Assembly (NCBI RefSeq): GCF_014194695.1
Contig: NZ_JACIAH010000009.1
Span: forward strand, 161,964 to 225,963
DNA length: 64,000 nucleotides
Origin: Rhizobium sp. BK399
GTDB lineage: Bacteria > Pseudomonadota > Alphaproteobacteria > Rhizobiales > Rhizobiaceae
Direction: 5' to 3'
How positions within the stretch are numbered: position 1 is the stretch's first letter; each line of letters starts with the position of its first letter. This document shows positions 61,938 through 64,000 of the stretch, piece by piece. Under the pieces are notes generated by a model. The model was not told where the DNA came from and did not search any database. It saw only the letters and a program-made list of their open reading frames with translations. The translations under genes were made by a program, and so were the position numbers.

Positions 61938-62315
61938 TCAGGCGATCTTGTCTTCGGTGTACTGAACGGCGTCATTGATCGGCGAAAGCCAATGCTCTCG
62001 CCTTTTGACCCACAGCTCGTATGTCGGCGCCAAAGCCGTGGGGGCGTCTCGTAGCGTTCCAAGTTTTACCTCTGCTTCATTATCATTGTATGAGAACATC
62101 CTACTTCCACACGTCGGGCAGAATCTCCGGCCCTCGTGAACCTCCGTTTGCCCAGACGTTGAAAAGGAAGAAGCGGGCCAGACACCAAAGAATGTGAAAG
62201 CCGAACCGCTTTCCTGCCGACAGTCCGTACAGTGACAAATTCCTATGCGAGTGGCTTCCCCTTCGAGGCTATAAGTTACGCGTCCGCATCGACATGATCC
62301 TGTGATCCGTGTCAT
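61938..62315 (-). CDS. GFA-domain (glutathione-dependent formaldehyde-activating fold) protein
   Basis: The 125-residue protein has the GFA zinc-binding cysteine pattern: GSCRCGRVTYSLEG (Cys-x-Cys), ICHCTDCRQESGSAF (Cys-x2-Cys) and FCPTCGSRMF (Cys-x2-Cys). Members of this fold bind zinc and some act on glutathione adducts; most, like this one, have no assigned substrate. AGGAGG precedes the ATG. An EcfG-type promoter lies about 79 bases upstream. Confidence 0.9.
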   Translation of the reverse strand: MTRITGSCRCGRVTYSLEGEATRIGICHCTDCRQESGSAFTFFGVWPASSFSTSGQTEVHEGRRFCPTCGSRMFSYNDNEAEVKLGTLRDAPTALAPTYELWVKRREHWLSPINDAVQYTEDKIA

Positions 62316-62393
62316 TCTTGTCCTCCTGCTTCATCCTCGCCGGCTTGCAGATCCAGGAATGGAATTTCTTTCGCCGGGAGCCAGCTCTCATAC

Positions 62394-62418
62394 AACCTTT
62401 GAGGATCCTCACAGTTCC
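62394..62418 (-). promoter_or_regulatory. EcfG-type promoter of the GFA gene
   Basis: Minus strand GGAAC, 16 bases, GGTT. Confidence 0.7.
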
Positions 62419-62668
62419 TGCCTGGCCAGGTGAGGTGTTGGGCGCTCCCCGGCACCACGAAACTCCTTGCCGCGGCCAGCGTTTCTCTCACTGACATGAT
62501 GATCAGGAGACCGTTCGTGGCGAATGACTGGGTGGCAATTTCTCTCAACCATTTCACCTCAAGTAAGCGTTCGTACCTGTTGGGTGCAGGTGATTTTGCC
62601 CGATCGGCCCTGGGACCGGCAGCTTTGTGGGGTGAGCAACGAATGTCGACGAAAGAAGGGAGGTCATA

Positions 62669-63906
62669 ATGAGCGATACTCTTTCAACCTATCGTGCCAA
62701 GCGGGATTTTCACCAAACCGAGGAGCCGAGCGGCAGAGTTCCCGTGAAGGCATCCAATCGTCTCCGTTTTGTAATCCAGAAACACGACGCAACCCGCCTT
62801 CACTATGATCTCCGACTGGAGCTTGATGGAGTCTTCAAATCGTGGGCAGTCACGAAGGGTCCGTCTCTGGATCCGCATGACAAGCGTCTGGCGGTCGAAG
62901 TCGAAGACCATCCCCTCGACTACGGCGATTTTGAAGGGACGATCCCAAAGGGCCAATATGGCGGAGGCACGGTGATGCTATGGGACCGTGGATTCTGGGA
63001 ACCGGAGGGAAAGGGTTCCCCTCAGGACGCTCTGAAGAAAGGCGATTTCAAGTTCACACTCCACGGAAGGCGTCTTCACGGCAGCTTTGTTCTGGTGCGA
63101 ATGCGCGGTGACCGCGACGGCGGGAAGCGGACAAACTGGCTCCTGATCAAACATCACGACGACTATTCGGTCGAGGAGAATGGGGATGCCATTCTTGAGC
63201 AGAATGTGACGTCCATTGCGTCCGGTCGGACGATGGATCAGATTGCGGATGGAAAGGGCCGCAAGCCAAAACCGTTCATGATGGCGAATGCCGACCTGAA
63301 ATCCGACGCGGTCTGGGACAGCAAGAATGGGCTTGCCGCGGATGAACGCCGAAAGAAAATCGGCGCCGCGGAAAAGGCGCCGGCTGACCTGCCTGACTTC
63401 GTAGCGCCTCAGCTCTGTAAAACATTAGCAAGGCCACCGGCAGGCAAGAATTGGCTCCATGAGATCAAGTTGGCTATCGGATTCAGATGCGAGTGGCCGC
63501 GGGAACTGTCATGCTCAAGACGCGAAAGGGTCTCGACTGGACGGCCAGATATTCCGAGATTGCCTCGGCGGCGTCTGGACTTCCTGATTGCATCATCGAC
63601 GGCGAAATCTGTGCGCTTGACGAAAACGGCGCTCCGGACTTTGCCGCACTCCAGGCTGCCTTGTCAGAGGGAAATACTGGCAATCTGGTCTACTTTGCTT
63701 TTGACCTGCTGTTTGATGGGGAGGAGGATCTGCGCTCGATGCCATTGGTCGGACGCAAGGACCGTCTGCGCACTTTGCTGAGCGTAATTGGAAATGAGCC
63801 CCGACTCCGTTTCGTCGAGCATTTCGAAACGGGCGGCGACGCCGTGCTTCGTTCCGCCTGCAAATTGTCCCTCGAAGGAATCGTTTCAAAAAAGGCCGAT
63901 GCGCCT
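62669..63906 (+). pseudogene. ligD: LigD-type ATP-dependent DNA ligase broken at the active site
   Basis: The gene starts with a 3'-phosphoesterase domain (FVIQKHDATRLHYDLRLELD, then AVTKGPSLDP, DYGDFEGTIPKGQYGGGTV and NWLLIKHHDD). The ligase domain follows, reading WLHEIK at 63452-63469. The next codons should be F-D-G-Y-R, but four bases are missing and the frame shifts at 63470. In the new frame the rest of the domain is readable (GYRIQMRVAAGTVMLKTRKG, then CIIDGEICALDENG, LVYFAFDLLFDGE and LEGIVSKKADAP). At 63907 unrelated sequence begins. It is therefore doubly inactivated as a ligase, though the phosphoesterase part could still be made. Confidence 0.82.
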
Positions 63907-64000
63907 GACCTTGCCCCCAAGTTTTATCCAGTTTTAAGTTCGCTCCGGCGGTTTTGGGTTGCTGTATTTGGGGCGGTAGCGGCGGGTTGCGGTGCGGAGC
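63907..64000. mobile_element. Left end of an insertion sequence cutting ligD
   Basis: Directly after the last LigD codons the DNA changes to TGACCTTGCCCCCAAG and a different composition. The start resembles terminal repeats of IS3-family elements. On the minus strand a frame ending YRPKYSNPKPPERT with a stop at 63934-63936 could be the C-terminus of its transposase. The element runs beyond the window, so its family is not certain. Confidence 0.5.

Noticed and set aside
62312..62557. An 81-codon minus-strand frame overlapping the GFA start as ATGA
   Set aside because: It starts at a GTG with poor spacing, has no recognised family, and contains the strong EcfG-type promoter of the GFA gene at 62394-62418.

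Overview
The window looks like a large repABC replicon (megaplasmid or chromid) of an alphaproteobacterium, most likely a member of the Rhizobiaceae (Rhizobium, Ensifer, Agrobacterium or a relative). The evidence is a complete repA-repB-repC cassette with an antisense ctRNA, an imuA-imuB-dnaE2 mutasome under a GAAC-N7-GAAC SOS box, several DUF982 genes, and many promoters of the EcfG/RpoE2 general-stress type. There are no rRNA, tRNA or CRISPR loci, and no obvious conjugation genes.

Layout. 0-4 kb: an O-methyltransferase, decayed IS66 and TnpB remnants, and small accessory genes. 4.4-9.1 kb: repABC plus a convergent ProQ/FinO-type RNA-binding gene. 9.2-24.9 kb: an XRE regulator, an EcfG-like sigma factor, a receiver protein, a divergent endonuclease-like/membrane pair, phospholipase D, a DUF2231-sorbosone dehydrogenase pair, a nucleotidyltransferase-phosphoesterase pair, GlgX, an MFS carrier, an Asn/Gly-repeat exported protein and a two-component pair. 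25.6-31.1 kb: the SOS mutasome. 31.3-40.4 kb: PRC-barrel, Crp/Fnr and receiver genes, a frameshifted PEBP gene, two tandem small paralogues, and a LysR/Rrf2-flanked redox cluster (AhpD-like, SDR, cupin, MscS). 40.4-42.4 kb: a graveyard of TnpB, AAA/DUF4143 and RND-pump remnants. 42.98-46.7 kb: a tight three-gene operon (N-formylglutamate amidohydrolase family, DUF1704 HExxxH metalloprotease, GshB-like ATP-grasp). 47-53 kb: two signalling operons (degenerate HisKA_2 kinase with a lone receiver; KaiC-like ATPase with a hybrid kinase). 53.5-64 kb: small stress-type membrane proteins, a DUF4142 pseudogene, topoisomerase IB, a second Mfd-like translocase, a GFA-fold protein, and a ligD gene broken by a 4-nt deletion and then truncated by an IS end at the window edge.

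The main integrating signal is regulatory. I found 19 GGAAC-N18/19-TT sites (18 exact, one with TGAAC) immediately upstream of genes, 14 of them with the stricter GGAAC-N16/17-[C/G]GTT form. They precede the sigma gene itself, its receiver and XRE neighbours, envelope-lipid genes, glgX, two sensor kinases and a series of tiny membrane proteins. The window therefore reads as a replicon-borne general stress response regulon carrying its own EcfG paralogue, with a separate SOS/DNA-repair arm and a small redox arm under Rrf2/LysR control.
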